Positions 22,985 to 33,937 of a DNA stretch of 64,000 nt are shown piece after piece. The DNA comes from Corinectria fuckeliana (Eukaryota; Ascomycota; Sordariomycetes; Hypocreales; Nectriaceae): the NCBI GenBank assembly GCA_019137255.1, contig WPDH01000241.1, positions 2,745-66,744 on the forward strand, given 5' to 3'. Within the stretch, counting starts at the first letter, position 1. The number at the start of each line of letters is the position of its first letter. A program made the translations under genes and the position numbers. The notes under the pieces are model-generated. The model saw nothing but the letters and a program-made list of their open reading frames with translations, had not been told where the DNA came from and did no database searches.

Positions 22985-23768
22985 AAGTAGATATAGGGTA
23001 GGTAGGTGTCAATGACCGCCATACCGAAAGGTAAGGCCACCCTACACTTGGGCAGGTCATATCTCTCATAACCTATAGGTGGTCACCCACCAACAGTAGG
23101 CAGCAACTTGATTATTGTCCTCCCCAACCTTGGTTCATCCACGCTCCCCATGTTACATGGACCTTGTTTAATTTGGCCAGTAATCTAAAGCTCTGAATTC
23201 GGCACCCTTGGTGTTTCTGCTTGTTTTTCAAAGAAACAACTGCAGAGACCTCTATTTCTGACAGTTCTGTTTCAAGATCTCCGTAGATCACGCACGTAAG
23301 TCCAAGTATGCACGGTACTACCAATCATCGTTTAGTCTCCCACGCGTCGTGTCCGCTATTGTGTCCGACTTCATTGGAATTGGATGTACTCTGAAATGTT
23401 ATAGGCATGGCCTTTGCCATCTATAATCTTAGGTATTCACAGCACGCTTGCCGCTCTTGTCATTCCCTTTAGCATATCACGGTCTCTTCCGACAACCATT
23501 CTTTAAGCAGACTATACATTCATTTACTACTTCGCTCTTTGACTTCTGTCCTTGTGAACTAGATAGTAAAAGTCTAGAATTTGATGCTCATCTGGAAATT
23601 AACATGCTACAGGGGTATCTACGACAGGAACTACCAGCCCCAGGACCTCCCTGCCTCTAGGTCTCACACGTCCTTTAATCCTTCATGAATGTCCGAGCCG
23701 ATAGAACCGTGTTAGTGACACACACGAGCTCGAAGCGAACGCGCTGCTAATTTCATCCTTCAAGGTAT
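22985..23768. other. Intergenic region
   Basis: About 780 bp of normal-composition DNA between the retrotransposon and the GH18 remnant. Short frames are present but none resembles a known protein. The 5' end of the chitinase may once have extended here; I could not recognise it. Confidence 0.5.
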
Positions 23769-24845
23769 ATGGAAGATTCCTATGCCGATATGGAGAAGCA
23801 TTATGACACTGATTGTATGTCTCGCCTCCACCTAACGTGGGTTGGATATGGGCTGACGTACAGAAAGCTTGGAATGACGCCGGAACTAACATCTTCTGAA
23901 AAAGGCCAACCGTCAACTCAAGGTTATACTGTCCATCGGTGGCTGGACTTACCCGAGAAACTTCCCAGCTGCTGTCAGCACAGCCGAGACTCGCGCTACC
24001 TTCGCTACGTCTGCAGTTGCAATGTTGAAAGATAGAGGGTTTGATGGCATCGACATTGATTGGGGGTGCCCTGAAAATGAGACCCAGGCGGCCAACATGG
24101 TGCTGCTTCTTCAGGCCGTTCCCGATGAACTGGATTCGTACGCGGCGAAGTACGCATCTGGCCACCATTTCTAGTTGTCTCTCGCAGCCCCTGCCGGCTC
24201 TTTGAACTACGGAAAGCTTCATTTGACCGAGCTTGAAAACATTCTTGGCCATGTCAACTTGATGGCGTACGAGTACGCCGGATCTTGGGACACGTACTCT
24301 GGCCACGCTGCCAACTTATATCTCGATACCGAAAAGTTAGTGCCGTCAAGGCTCACACCGGCGCTGGAGTAGCTGCAGAGAAGATCGTGCTTGGCATGCC
24401 CATCTACGGCCGCTCGTTCCAAGCTACCTTTGGTATCGACCAGACCCTCTCTGGAGTTGGCTCCGGCATCTGGGAGGCCGGGGTGTGGGATTACAAGGCC
24501 CTGCTTAAAGATGGAGCCTCGATCCAGTACGACGAAGCTGCGCAGGCCTACTACAGCTACGACTCAAGCACCCAGGAACTCATTTCCTTCGATACCCCTG
24601 AAATGGTCTAGAAGAAGGTGTCCTATCTTCAGGGCCTTGGCTTAGGCGGGAGCATGTTCCGGGAGGCGTCAGCTGATAAGAACGGCACGGATTCGATCAT
24701 TGACACCAAATTCGAGTCTCTTGGCTCGTTGGATGCAACTGAAATTGGTTGGGCTACCTGGACTAGCAGTTCGAGAACATTGTGCGGGTATGTCGTAAAG
24801 CAGGGGTTGATATATCTCGAGGATTTTGACGGTCTCAAGGAAAAA
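23769..24845 (+). pseudogene. Decayed GH18 chitinase
   Basis: Fragments of a GH18 chitinase run in order through several frames: SYADMEKHY, LKVILSIGGWTY-like (read as LKKANRQLKVILSIGG), GFDGIDIDWG, AAPAGSLNYGKLHL, VNLMAYEYAGSWD, KIVLGMPIYGRSF, GVWDYKALLKDGA, YYSYD, SFDTPEMV and GLGLGGSMF. The catalytic motif should read DxxDxDWE but ends in Gly, so the proton-donor Glu is gone. There are in-frame TAG stops (after GHHF, after TPEMV and near the end) and at least three frameshifts, including one before KKANRQ and one after the LYLDTEK segment. The 5' part, including any signal peptide, is missing. It was a chitin-degrading enzyme, now non-functional. Confidence 0.9.
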
Positions 24846-24851
24846 CTCTAA

Positions 24852-25459
24852 TATGCTTCATTATTCCTTTCTAATGGGTTCCGTGTTCTGTCCCTTTGCT
24901 TTTGGTTCCCCGCCCAAAGTAGAAGGCATCATGGCGCCTTCCGACCCCGTAAGAATGACGAACCAAGTAACATCCAGACCGAACCTTTCCTAACAATATT
25001 GCTCCTGCCCTTCGGCGCTTTGGAACATGGTAGTATTTCAGTTAGGTCCCTTACTACTTATTACCTAACTAGGTAGTATCTAGTTGGTGAATCAAACCAC
25101 CCGCCTGGTGTTAGTCCTGTTACTCCTTCCCTTCAACATCCCGACCTCTACCTAAGGCCTGTTCCCCCTACGAACACCATCGATGAGTATCCATACCATT
25201 CAACATTCAACACGTCGAGAGATCGGATTCCCGGTGTGGTGTCCTGCGTCACTCCCATTACTCATTAGCTCTATTTGCATAGCCTCTATCGATATTCCCC
25301 TCCGTTCGTTTTGCGTCTTCTCCATGACCCCCGTAACCAGGCTCGACGTTGCAAAGCCTTGAGGACCGGGCTCTCCTCCATACTTACGTCTCTACATAGG
25401 CTCTTGGCATCAATCCTTTGATATCTTGAGCTTTTGCCTGGCCCAAAGACCTTTACACC
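24852..25459. other. Intergenic region upstream of AMA1
   Basis: About 600 bp, including a TAGGTA-type repeat patch at 25040-25085. It should contain the AMA1 promoter and leader. No gene seen. Confidence 0.45.
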
Positions 25460-28001
25460 ATGCGACGCTCGACCTGCTTTCGAAAGACGCCTCGTCAAAA
25501 CTGCGGTGCCGGCCCTCAGCCGTACAGCCCCGCGGATTCCGGTTACGACTCGCTGGAAAACTCCCCCAAAGGGTCACCATACCCGAAATACGTACGAGTT
25601 CCTGTCTTCGACGGCTCAGGATCTTGCGACGGTGTAGACCCTTCGATTGGGGGGGCAGAACCGGATACTTCAGATCCCAAGACGCCAAAACCTACTAGGG
25701 TCACTCCGTTTCCAAGGCTTCCACTTTGCGAATAGGAAGCAAATAGCGTCTTCACCTCCCTATGTCGGAACATACCTGCCACCCCGTCAGTCCAGAGAAG
25801 GCGACTCGACGCAAATGGACGGTCGCTGGACCGATACGTTCCGAGGCGAGATCTCGCATCACCTCTCGCGGAGAGATATCGAACAACGAAGCAGCCTCAG
25901 GACCTTTCGGTGCGGGAAAGAATGACAAGAAACAGTACTGCTTCCGTAGACCCGTTTTCTGCTCGAGAAGATGCTGCGGTACCGGATAGGGAGCCTCCAT
26001 CTCAAGCCGACGAGAGGGCCCTTGGTAGAGGTTAGACCCTTTTATTCTTACATCGAAGTTCGTGCTAATCTGCTGCATCAGTTGGTCCAGTGTTGGGCCC
26101 TTTACCGCGGAACCATGGAAGCACGAGACAGCTAAGCCGAGGCGCTGTGTGGTCAGTCGGCGGGCTGGCACCCGCTACGGCTCCAGTCGACGACGGGCAA
26201 GGGCATCTGGCTCGGCGTGCTGCTAATGCCCGTGTCTTCACAACGTCGTTTTACACAACTAAGCCAGGCACACAAGACGATTTAGAGAAGCACGAGGGTC
26301 GAATCGCTACCGCCCTGGACATTGATAGGGTGTGCAAGGTCTTTGACTTTGACCAGGGCCCTCCCTTTCCACGACCTATCTGGAGTAACACGAAACATGA
26401 GATTGGGGACATGACGCGAACAGTCTGGAACGGACATGGGTGGATCAACCAGGAAGAGCCTGCCAGTATGAGTCTAAGGAATACCGCGAACCCAGACACA
26501 TGGCTTACAAGATGACAGAAGTCCCCAGGCCAGTGCGAAGTCGGATTATCCCTGCTGCACCGTTCAGGTACGTGGTCTAAGGATGGAGAAGACTGGACAT
26601 TGTCAGACTGCATTTCTAACAAGATTTAGGGTCCTTGACGCTCCGAACTTGAAGGACGATTTCTACTGTTCCCCCCTGGCATATTCTACCACATCTCAAA
26701 CTCTTGCTGTTTGCCTGGGCAATCTTTTGTACGCCTGGTCCGAGGACCGTGGCGTCAACATGATACACGGTGCTCATTCAGGGGCTTGGCTGACATCCAT
26801 CGCATTCTCGTCAACACAGGGCGCCAAGGCCATACTCGGGATTGGTCAATCAGACGGCTCACTTGTCCTCAGATCGGTATATGATGGGCTACCGCGTTTT
26901 GAAGTGCAACAGGCATTCCCCGTTGCTTGTGTGAGCTGGCGCCCAGCATGCACGCTTCGTCCATCCAAGAACCCCTTTAACCCAGGCGCGCTCGTCCAGA
27001 CCGAGGACCTTGTCGTCGGGGATGAGATGGGAAACATTTACTACTACGTGGTAGAATGGCCAATGGCTTGGGAAGTCTCGAGAGACACATGGCCCGGGGC
27101 CGTGTCTCTTGTTGCCAAAATCAGCATCCACAGCCAGCAGATCTGCGGCCTCGCATGGGCACCTGATGGAAAACTCTTTGCATCAGGAGGCAATGACAAC
27201 CTCTGCTGTCTATTCGAGGTCGATCGCATCCTAGAGCATAGCCTCGTTTACCCAGCTCAGAATGAAAACACCCACCTGCCGAGACTAGAGCCCTTCAGTC
27301 TAGACATGGGAGGGGGCATCAGAGACGAGACGAGACTTTCGAGGCATAGCACCATGGTGCCTAATCTCAACCCAAGGGCGGACGAGAACAGTGCAGAGGT
27401 CGAGACGTTTCGAACCTCGCTTGACACTCTTCGCCACCTGGGTTCTGGCCTCGAACGACACCGATGGGTCCACGGCGCTGCTGTCAAAGCCATTGCTTTC
27501 TGCCCCTGGCGGCGCGGCTTGGTTGCGACAGGAGGCGGCTCCAACGACAAGTGCATACATTTCTTCCACACCACCTCTGGCACAGCTTTAGCTACTATAT
27601 CTGTTTCTGCTCAGGTCACGTCACTTATCTGGTCGAAAACGCGACGCGAAATTGCGGCTACGTTTGGGTACGCGCAGCCAGAACATCCATACCGCATCGC
27701 CATCTTTAGCTGGCCCGAATGCAAGCAGGTAGCAGCCATTCCCTGGGGGGGTGAAATACGGGCCCTCTACGCCATCCCATATCCTCGGGGGCCGACGTAC
27801 AGCAAGACCCAGAAGAGCGGTGCGGCCGCTCAAGAGGGCTGCATCGTGGTGGCGTCCAGCGACAAGAGCGTCAAGTTTCATGAGGTGTGGTCGCGCGAAA
27901 GGGGAGCGGCGGTGGGAGGAACGGGGACGGGGATGCTGGGCGGTAGTGATATCCTGGAAGGGCTGGAAGGCATCGACAAGGAGGGACATGTCATTCGCTA
28001 A
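25460..28001 (+). CDS. AMA1: Meiosis-specific APC/C activator (Cdc20/Fizzy family)
   Basis: Proposed exons: 25460-26030, 26082-26465, 26519-26567 and 26630-28001. Introns have good signals (26031-26081 with GCTAATC branch; 26466-26518 GTATGA...GACAG; 26568-26629 with TCTAAC branch). The C-box is DRYVPRRD (~25820-25850), the WD40 propeller starts at FRVLDAPNLKDDFYC, and the protein ends in an Ile-Arg tail (HVIR), which docks on APC/C. Ama1 activates APC/C in meiosis and sporulation. Odd: the first exon has an in-frame TAG at 25733-25735. It could be removed by an unrecognised intron (for example 25700-25795, 96 nt, frame-neutral), be edited, or reflect compensating frameshifts, since the +1 frame between 25700 and 25825 also reads plausibly. 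The WD40 exon is fully open, so the gene looks functional. Confidence 0.85.
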
Positions 28002-28356
28002 CGAGCACGTCGTTTGTGGCCTTTTACGAGGGTAACCACGATGGGTGAGGGTTTAGACTGTTATGTCAAGCATTGAGAGCTAGGACTTTAGGGAACGACA
28101 TAACTATGCGTGGCTTGCCTCGCCCGAGGCTGCTGAACATTCTTTCCTACGCGCGATATGTACAAGCGAGTTATTAGTCGAGAAGCTCCCGTCCGGCTGC
28201 AGACATTGGGCGACTTGGCCGAGGAAGATTGCTGATTGTTGAGTTCCCAAAAAGAAAGGGAGCAAAAATATTGTTGTGTAAAGAACGCCATCCGTACAAC
28301 TCCGAAACACCAGCCAGATGCGTTGACGCCCGCTATACCTGAACGAATACTGCCGA
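28002..28356. other. Convergent 3' flanks, AMA1 and SNARE gene
   Basis: 355 bp between two stop codons. Presumed 3' UTRs and terminators; no gene seen. Confidence 0.5.
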
Positions 28357-29220
28357 CTATTTCAATATAGCAATGAGCAAGATGAGAATAATGATAAGGA
28401 CGACTATTGCCGTCATTTGCGAGTTCTCCTTGGCACCTCGGGTGACCTTGCCCAGCAGGCGGCTGGCGCGGTCTAGGCGGCTCTGGTTACGATCGACGAG
28501 GCCATCAATTTCATCAAGCATGACAACGTGGCTGTCGAGCTCGTCGCCAATCTGCATGCTAATCTCGCGCTGGCGGCCAATGGACTCGCCTAGGCGGTCG
28601 AGCTGTTCGTCCTGCTGCTCGAGAATCTGCGAGTGGTACGCGTGGACCTGCTGATTGCTCATGTCGGCGGCCTGGTCCTGGTAGCCGGCAGTGTCACCTG
28701 GGTCGTCGCGGTAGCGGCCGCCGAAGAGCTCCTCCGAAGGCGACGGCGGTTGCGGCGTGTCGCTGAAGCGCACCGTCTTGGGCTTGCGGCTGCCGGGGGA
28801 CGTGGAGGAGGCATGGGCGAAGTCTTCGGCAAGTGCATCCGAGTTGGGCTGCGTGAGGGTCGCCGTGGTCGAGGGGTTGGCGAAGCCGTGGAACTGGGCT
28901 GTTAGGTCGTCGAGCTGCTTTTGGAGGGTTGCGAGTGACTCGACAAGGCTGGAGGCAGCGCTGAGAAGCAGGCGTGTTAGCTAGCCGGACTGTATCATTA
29001 CTTGGCAAGGCAAGAGGACATACGTCGCATCGCCGGCGTCGGACAGGCGTTGTCGCTCGTCGTCGAGACTTGCGACGCCGTCGCGGAACTGGTCAAGGGA
29101 ACGAGAGATGTGGCCATCCTGTGTGTCGTCCTCGAGGTTCAGGCTCTGCGCGCGTTTGCGCTCGAGGAGCGACAGCTTGATATGGTCGGAGAGAAGGAAG
29201 AGCTGGCTTGGGGTCGACAT
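28357..29220 (-). CDS. SYN8: Qc-SNARE, syntaxin-8 (Syn8)-like
   Basis: Exons 29220-29024 and 28960-28357 on the minus strand give 266 aa; the 63-bp intron begins GTATGT and ends TTCTCAG. The N-terminal region (MSTPSQLFLLSDHIKLSLLERKR) is helical, as in syntaxin-8-like Qc-SNAREs. The SNARE motif runs from about EQQDEQLDRLGESI to DRASRLLGK with the zero-layer Gln in the SMQIGDELD segment. A single C-terminal membrane anchor follows (TAIVVLIIILILLIAIL), ending 1-2 residues later. The middle is Pro/Ser-rich. It should act in endosomal/vacuolar fusion. A Tlg1/syntaxin-6 assignment is the main alternative, because short SNARE motifs are hard to separate by eye. Confidence 0.85.
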
Positions 29221-29704
29221 GGCGGGCGACGAAAGGTCGGTGATGGAATGTATTGATTCAGTGAATGGATTTGGGAGATGGAGTTGAGGAGCAATCGGAG
29301 GATAGCGGCCACCGGCGGCACCAGAGCAAAGGGGTCAGGATAGAGCGAGGACGCGACAACGTAGGGATGGTCGGTAGGCAGCACTGAAAAGGAAACGAGA
29401 TAGCGATAGAGAGAGGGGGAGAGAGAGGACTAGCTGTCGAATTTCTGGCTCGATGGGCTGAAGGCTTGCGAAGCTTGGCTGGATGGACGTTCCCCGTAGT
29501 CGCCTGGGGTTGTCATTGATGGCCACCTTACTTCGTAGGTACTTATTATTAGTGTTCCGTGGCTACTTACGTAGTCTTATTCGTAGTCATTGCGGAGAAT
29601 GGTACAGAGAAGTACTTGTCTCGGAGCTGCGTCGGTGGCTCCACCGCGCCTCTTCTCTACTACTAGTACCTTACTTAATTAAGGTACCTACCTACAGGTA
29701 AGTA

Positions 29705-29781
29705 CAGTGGGGTGCAAAAAGTTTGAGCCCGTTTTCAAGTACTGAAAGTGGACANNGGTTCAAATCTTCTGCATCCCACTG
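29705..29781. mobile_element. Tc1/mariner-type MITE or collapsed transposon ends
   Basis: Imperfect terminal inverted repeats of about 25 bp start CAGTGGGGTGC on the left and end GCATCCCACTG on the right. A TA dinucleotide sits directly outside each end (29703-29704, 29782-29783), the insertion signature of Tc1/mariner elements. Two N bases at 29755-29756 lie inside it. The 77 bp shown may be a MITE or only the two ends of a longer transposon lost at the gap. Confidence 0.65.
29755..29756. other. Assembly gap (nn)
   Basis: Two ambiguous bases inside the MITE-like element. The true gap length is unknown. Confidence 0.95.
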
Positions 29782-30711
29782 TACTTCGTAGGTGGAGGTG
29801 TCGGAGCTGATAGCGATTACTGGTGCTGACTCGCTAAGTAAGGAAGCCGAGGTACTAGAAGGTATACAGTACGGAGAAGGATCGGGAGAGACCAGCCTAG
29901 TAGTACCCAGTATTTTCACCGACGCTGTTTTTGGTTCCAACCTACAGCTCTTCTTGGTGCTGTCCGTAAGGCAGGTAAGCTGCTAGGTATTAGGTAGGTA
30001 CCTACTCCGTATATAACAACGCTTTACCCCAGCGCCGGTCAACTAGTCTGGCTTTTAGATGGCTCAAACCGACTTCATTTTAAGCGGTGTATAATGGTGT
30101 AAATATTTTCCCTCTCAATCCATGCAATTGATTGCCTTCTTGCTGGACCTACAGCTGGCACTAGGAGCACAGGGGATGTTGGAACTTCACATATTTCAGG
30201 AAAACCGATCAACCATTTAACGTAAACTACTAAACCACAAAGCTACGCTGTGAGTCATCAGGAATGTGAAGCGGGTAGATGGTTTGGCTTCCGCCATCGC
30301 CGAGAATAACGTTATCCCAATCAGTGCCAAGCGTCCATTTTGATCTAAGCTGGCGCGGTGACCATTGTTGCTCCCGAGTCGATGCCTTCACTGGCTTAAT
30401 GAAATCCGGCGCCCTGCCGCGGTTCACAATGGGGACGGGCGCCGCATTATTCTTCACGAATCATTCAAAGGACGTGGACGAGGTCTTCGAGACCCAAAGA
30501 TGAAGGAATGAATAAACCCTTAAATGCATGTAGATGTTACATGGCCATGCTGAAAACTCCCCGTTCACGGCAGTTGATTGCCTCTTGTTAAATTCCCGGT
30601 CCGATAATCCGATGCCCCCCCCCCCCCCGCCAAGTCCAGTCCTCCAAGCATGGCAAACATAAAACTCTAAAACGATGAAGAGCATTTTGATAGGCTCCCT
30701 TCCACGCGTGC

Positions 30712-31617
30712 TTAATTCATTATCATCTCCGTGTCAGCAAGAGCGGCGTCAGGGCGCGTGTCAATGGGCCTTGGCGATTCACCCGCTGTCATGGTCTCAG
30801 CGCCGTCAAGTTTGGGCGGGGAGCACTGAAGGTTGCGTAGTGTGCCCTCAACAGTCTGGTTCACCAATTGGCCTTGGCGGAGGTTCTCGGCGAAAAGAAA
30901 GAAGCCTTCCGACGCTTCGACAAGGTACGATTGAAGACCCTTGCTTTCAAGAACCACCCGAGCGTTAGAGATGGGGAAATGGTTCTGGATGAAGCGGGCC
31001 CAACCACGAGCAGCTGCTTGAATGTGCTCGTCGTCACTGATTCTTTTCCAACCAATGCCGAGGTGCAAAGTGAAGTTGTCGATGACAGGGACGTGAATAT
31101 CATCAGGTGACGTAGACTTGGCGTTGACTTTGAGGGAGGTGGCGGTTGAAGTGGGTGCAGATGACTGGTCATTGGAGTTGCGCCCAGTGCGTTGCGACTT
31201 ATGGCTTCGCTGAAGGGCTCGCTGTTCCTGTAGGATCGACGCCTCGGCAGACTTTTTCTCCTCAAGCCAAGTTCCAGATTGGGTACCGGCATCAGGGACG
31301 TATTGCTTGGTCGACTTGATCAGAGTCATGCCGGGTCCGTACACCCATTCCGTCTCTGGCTCTTCGACTGGCACAGTAGAGACGTCAGGCTCAAGATTGA
31401 CAGATGCCTCATCACGGGAGCGCTTTTTCCCAGCAGCAGCAGGTCGTACTGACTGAAAAGGTGCGAAGTGGTTGAATCCTGGGCTGAAGGACCGATGATG
31501 AGGTGCATGGTGGTGGTTTGCAAAGCTTGCCATGCCCAGAGGTGCCTGATGGGGAGGTTGCGGGGACATGAGGAGGACCGGGGAGGAAGATGAGAAACGG
31601 GGGCTGAAGTAGGCCAT
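30712..31617 (-). CDS. Conserved-looking uncharacterised protein, 301 aa
   Basis: A single-exon frame of 301 codons. The first ~75 residues are His/Pro/Ser-rich and probably disordered, then comes a KKRSRDE basic patch that could serve as a nuclear signal. A short block, TEWVYGPGMTLIKS (~89-102), precedes a charged linker. Residues ~180-270 look like a compact domain: IDNFTLHLGIGWKRIS, then AAARGWARFIQNHFPISNA and GLQSYLVEASEGFFLF. I know of no named family with this pattern. The start chosen is the first Met (MAYFSPRF). Upstream is a long purine/pyrimidine-biased leader (31700-32060). Confidence 0.75.
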   Translation of the reverse strand: MAYFSPRFSSSSPVLLMSPQPPHQAPLGMASFANHHHAPHHRSFSPGFNHFAPFQSVRPAAAGKKRSRDEASVNLEPDVSTVPVEEPETEWVYGPGMTLIKSTKQYVPDAGTQSGTWLEEKKSAEASILQEQRALQRSHKSQRTGRNSNDQSSAPTSTATSLKVNAKSTSPDDIHVPVIDNFTLHLGIGWKRISDDEHIQAAARGWARFIQNHFPISNARVVLESKGLQSYLVEASEGFFLFAENLRQGQLVNQTVEGTLRNLQCSPPKLDGAETMTAGESPRPIDTRPDAALADTEMIMN

Positions 31618-32924
31618 ATTGGGACGCGTTGGACAGTGGATGAACTGGAAATGATGCTAGGTTAGTAGTTAAAGCTGTCACAAACCATCAGTAGTCTCCT
31701 GGAACGTCGTGAAGCTGTTGACAGTGTCTTCTCTTCGCGATTTAGAGTGCGCTGAGGTTGAAAACGGTGATTGGTGCCGGGGACGTCAGGACGGAGTTCG
31801 TCTAAGATTGCGTGTGGTCAATTGACGAGTGTCGAGTGCCTGTGGACGAGTAGGGAGATTTGGTGAAGCTTCAAGGATGTTTGGCGGTATGAGTTGGAGT
31901 GGAAAGTTCGACCAAGGCAAGCACTTGACTGTGAAGCGCCCAGAGAGTAGTAGTGTGGGAGGCTGGCTGGCTGGGAATGGAGGAAGGATAAAGTTGGATG
32001 CAAGTGAGAGGAGAGAAGAAGAAGAGAGTGAGAGGAAGGGGCACGAGTGGTAGCTGCAGGAGATCGAGTGAGGCTGCATGGGCAACCTGGGGTAAAAAGA
32101 CTTTGGCACTGTGTGTTGGTCTTGCAGACGGCGAACTCCGTGTCACAGTACTTCTTCTCAGATAGCCGGGCCGTGGTTTTCGCTACGTGCCGCTATGAGA
32201 GGTGGAGGGACAAGCCGAGACTGTGCCTTGCCGAGGAGTGCGAAATTTAATCACACTGTCTGCACGGCATCAGCTTATCGGCTGCTGGTTCCAACTTGCC
32301 GGCCGTAAAAACGGCCTAGCGCGGAACTAAATCACCCCGGCACTGCGCAGTACGTGCCTTCAGTCACGCTTGTCCACATCTGGATTGCGTACGTGACTAA
32401 GGGTCCCTGGCCGGCTAGGCCGAATTGAGGGTAGCCCTGGAAGGATGCCCCGAAGCGAGCTGAACTGCCTGTGGCACTCTGCCCGGGCGTGCCAGGCCAA
32501 CCGGACAGCCCACTGTCCCTATGTAATATTTGATTAACTACCCCGTGGGCACTTTGAAAAAGCCTCGCTCAGACGAAGGATTGCTATTTACTCCGAGCCG
32601 AGTCAGGCGATCTGAAGGACATTCGTCCAGCAGGCAAGTAAGTAAGGTAGCGTGGTAGGTAGCCGCTGATTGTTAGGCCGTCAATGAGATTTCAGTGGCA
32701 CCTAGAATACCAGTTACTACTACGATTACCTACCTACCTACCTAACCAGTCAAAGCATTTGTTTGTTACAAACTACGAAGACTTCGTACAAACCGGACAA
32801 GCAAACTCGGCTTTTAATCCATGTGGCGTGCGCCAACTCTTTAACATTGGCCGGCTGTTTAGTCTTTCCATTGAACTAGACTATTGATTCCTCCCCCTTG
32901 CGTCTGTGTCTTTCAACAAGTTTA
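31618..32924. other. Intergenic region
   Basis: About 1.3 kb. The proximal 450 bp is probably the leader/promoter of the minus-strand 301-aa gene. A CTAC/CCTA repeat patch lies at 32727-32745. I see no supported gene. Confidence 0.5.
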
Positions 32925-33913
32925 TTATTCGTCGGCATTCTCTCTTCCGCCAAACAGTCCCTGGAATCCGGGCAACCTCAAACCCGAGGGACTGCCACCA
33001 CGCCTTCCTCGAACTCCACCCGCAGCATCCGGCGTGGTCTCAATCACGGTCCGTCCACGCCGCCCCCCAACCGGTGCGGTGTAAGATCCATCAAATCTGC
33101 TTTGGTGACGGGCCTCTGGTAGGTGCCTTGGGGTCTGGGGTTGTGTGGTTGTGGGAAGCGCGTCGTTGTAAACAGGAAGTCTTCGCGAATTACCGATTCC
33201 AGCGTCCAAGCCCGTCACAAACCTTCCCCTCAATGGCGGCGTTGTGGGAGCATCCCCTAGAGCGAGAGATCCTCTTCTGAATCTGCGTGCTCGAACACTA
33301 ATTGAATGTGCAGCTGGCATCATGTACTCAGTCTGTAGCTAGATTGACCCAGTGTCAGCCCCTGAGACGCATCGCGGTCTATGCTGGGCGTCACTAACTG
33401 TTGGGCTTTCGAGACTCCCTTCGCTATCGTGTGTTGATGGATCTTCGCCCTGTGCCAGAAAGAGCCCTCTCCCCGATGACAGCCGGCCGCTTGGCCGCGC
33501 TGACCTAGGATGAACATCATGCTTGCCATAGAGTGAGCGCAGGATCATCGGCGGAGGCGAGGACTCACAGCTATCGTCCACGGTACTCCGGAGAATGGAG
33601 ACGGCGCAGGCCCTCTTGTTCGTAGTTGGAATGTCCCTCGCACACTTGGGTTGCTTTCGAAGAGGTCTCGAAGCTCTGGCATACCATCTTTTTCTGAGGA
33701 GCTCCAAGCATCCATCTCGTCGCGGCCGTCTCCATCGGTTGTGATATCCTCTTTGCTAGCATTATCTTGCCCAATAGCGAGGGAGCGAAGTCTTTCGTGG
33801 ACGGGCGATGACTGCTCATCCGTTCCCAGGTACCGTAGGTATCTGATCCGGAGTTGGAAGTCCTCAAGCTCTTTTGGGGTCAAGACGATGGTTGTTGGTT
33901 CAGGTCGAAGCAT
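32925..33913 (-). pseudogene. Probable broken or misassembled uncharacterised gene
   Basis: Three coding-like segments lie in order on the minus strand. The first starts at 33913 (MLRPEPTTIVLTPKELEDFQ) and runs to ~33600. The second, in another frame, reads SCESSPPPMILRSLYGKHD (~33580) to ~33342. A single in-frame TAG (33341-33339) separates it from a third segment in the same frame (VRARRFRRGSLALGD ... PTTPPLRGRFVTGLD ... LPEARHQSRFDGSYTAPV) ending at 32925. Low-complexity Ser/Pro/Arg content suggests a disordered regulatory protein; I know no family. I found no intron with proper signals that joins all parts, so it is either a pseudogene, contains sequence errors, or is edited. Confidence 0.45.
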
Positions 33914-33937
33914 TTCGGGGCGTCTGGCAATTGGCAC

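Larger units (their letters stand above)
29221..30711. other. 1.5-kb intergenic region with gap and MITE
   Basis: No supported protein gene. It contains TAGGTA-type repeats (29670-29702, 29985-30005), the MITE-like element with its assembly gap (29705-29781), and a C homopolymer (about 30615-30629). The part nearest 29220 is the promoter side of the SNARE gene. Confidence 0.5.

Noticed and set aside
26455..26520. Apparent frameshift in AMA1 after the INQEEPA segment
   Set aside because: A normal 53-bp intron (26466-26518, GTATGA to GACAG with a CTTAC branch) restores frame into KVPRPVRSRIIPAAPFR.
28628..29260. Plus-strand frames across the SNARE gene
   Set aside because: Antisense to exons with clear SNARE motif and membrane anchor.
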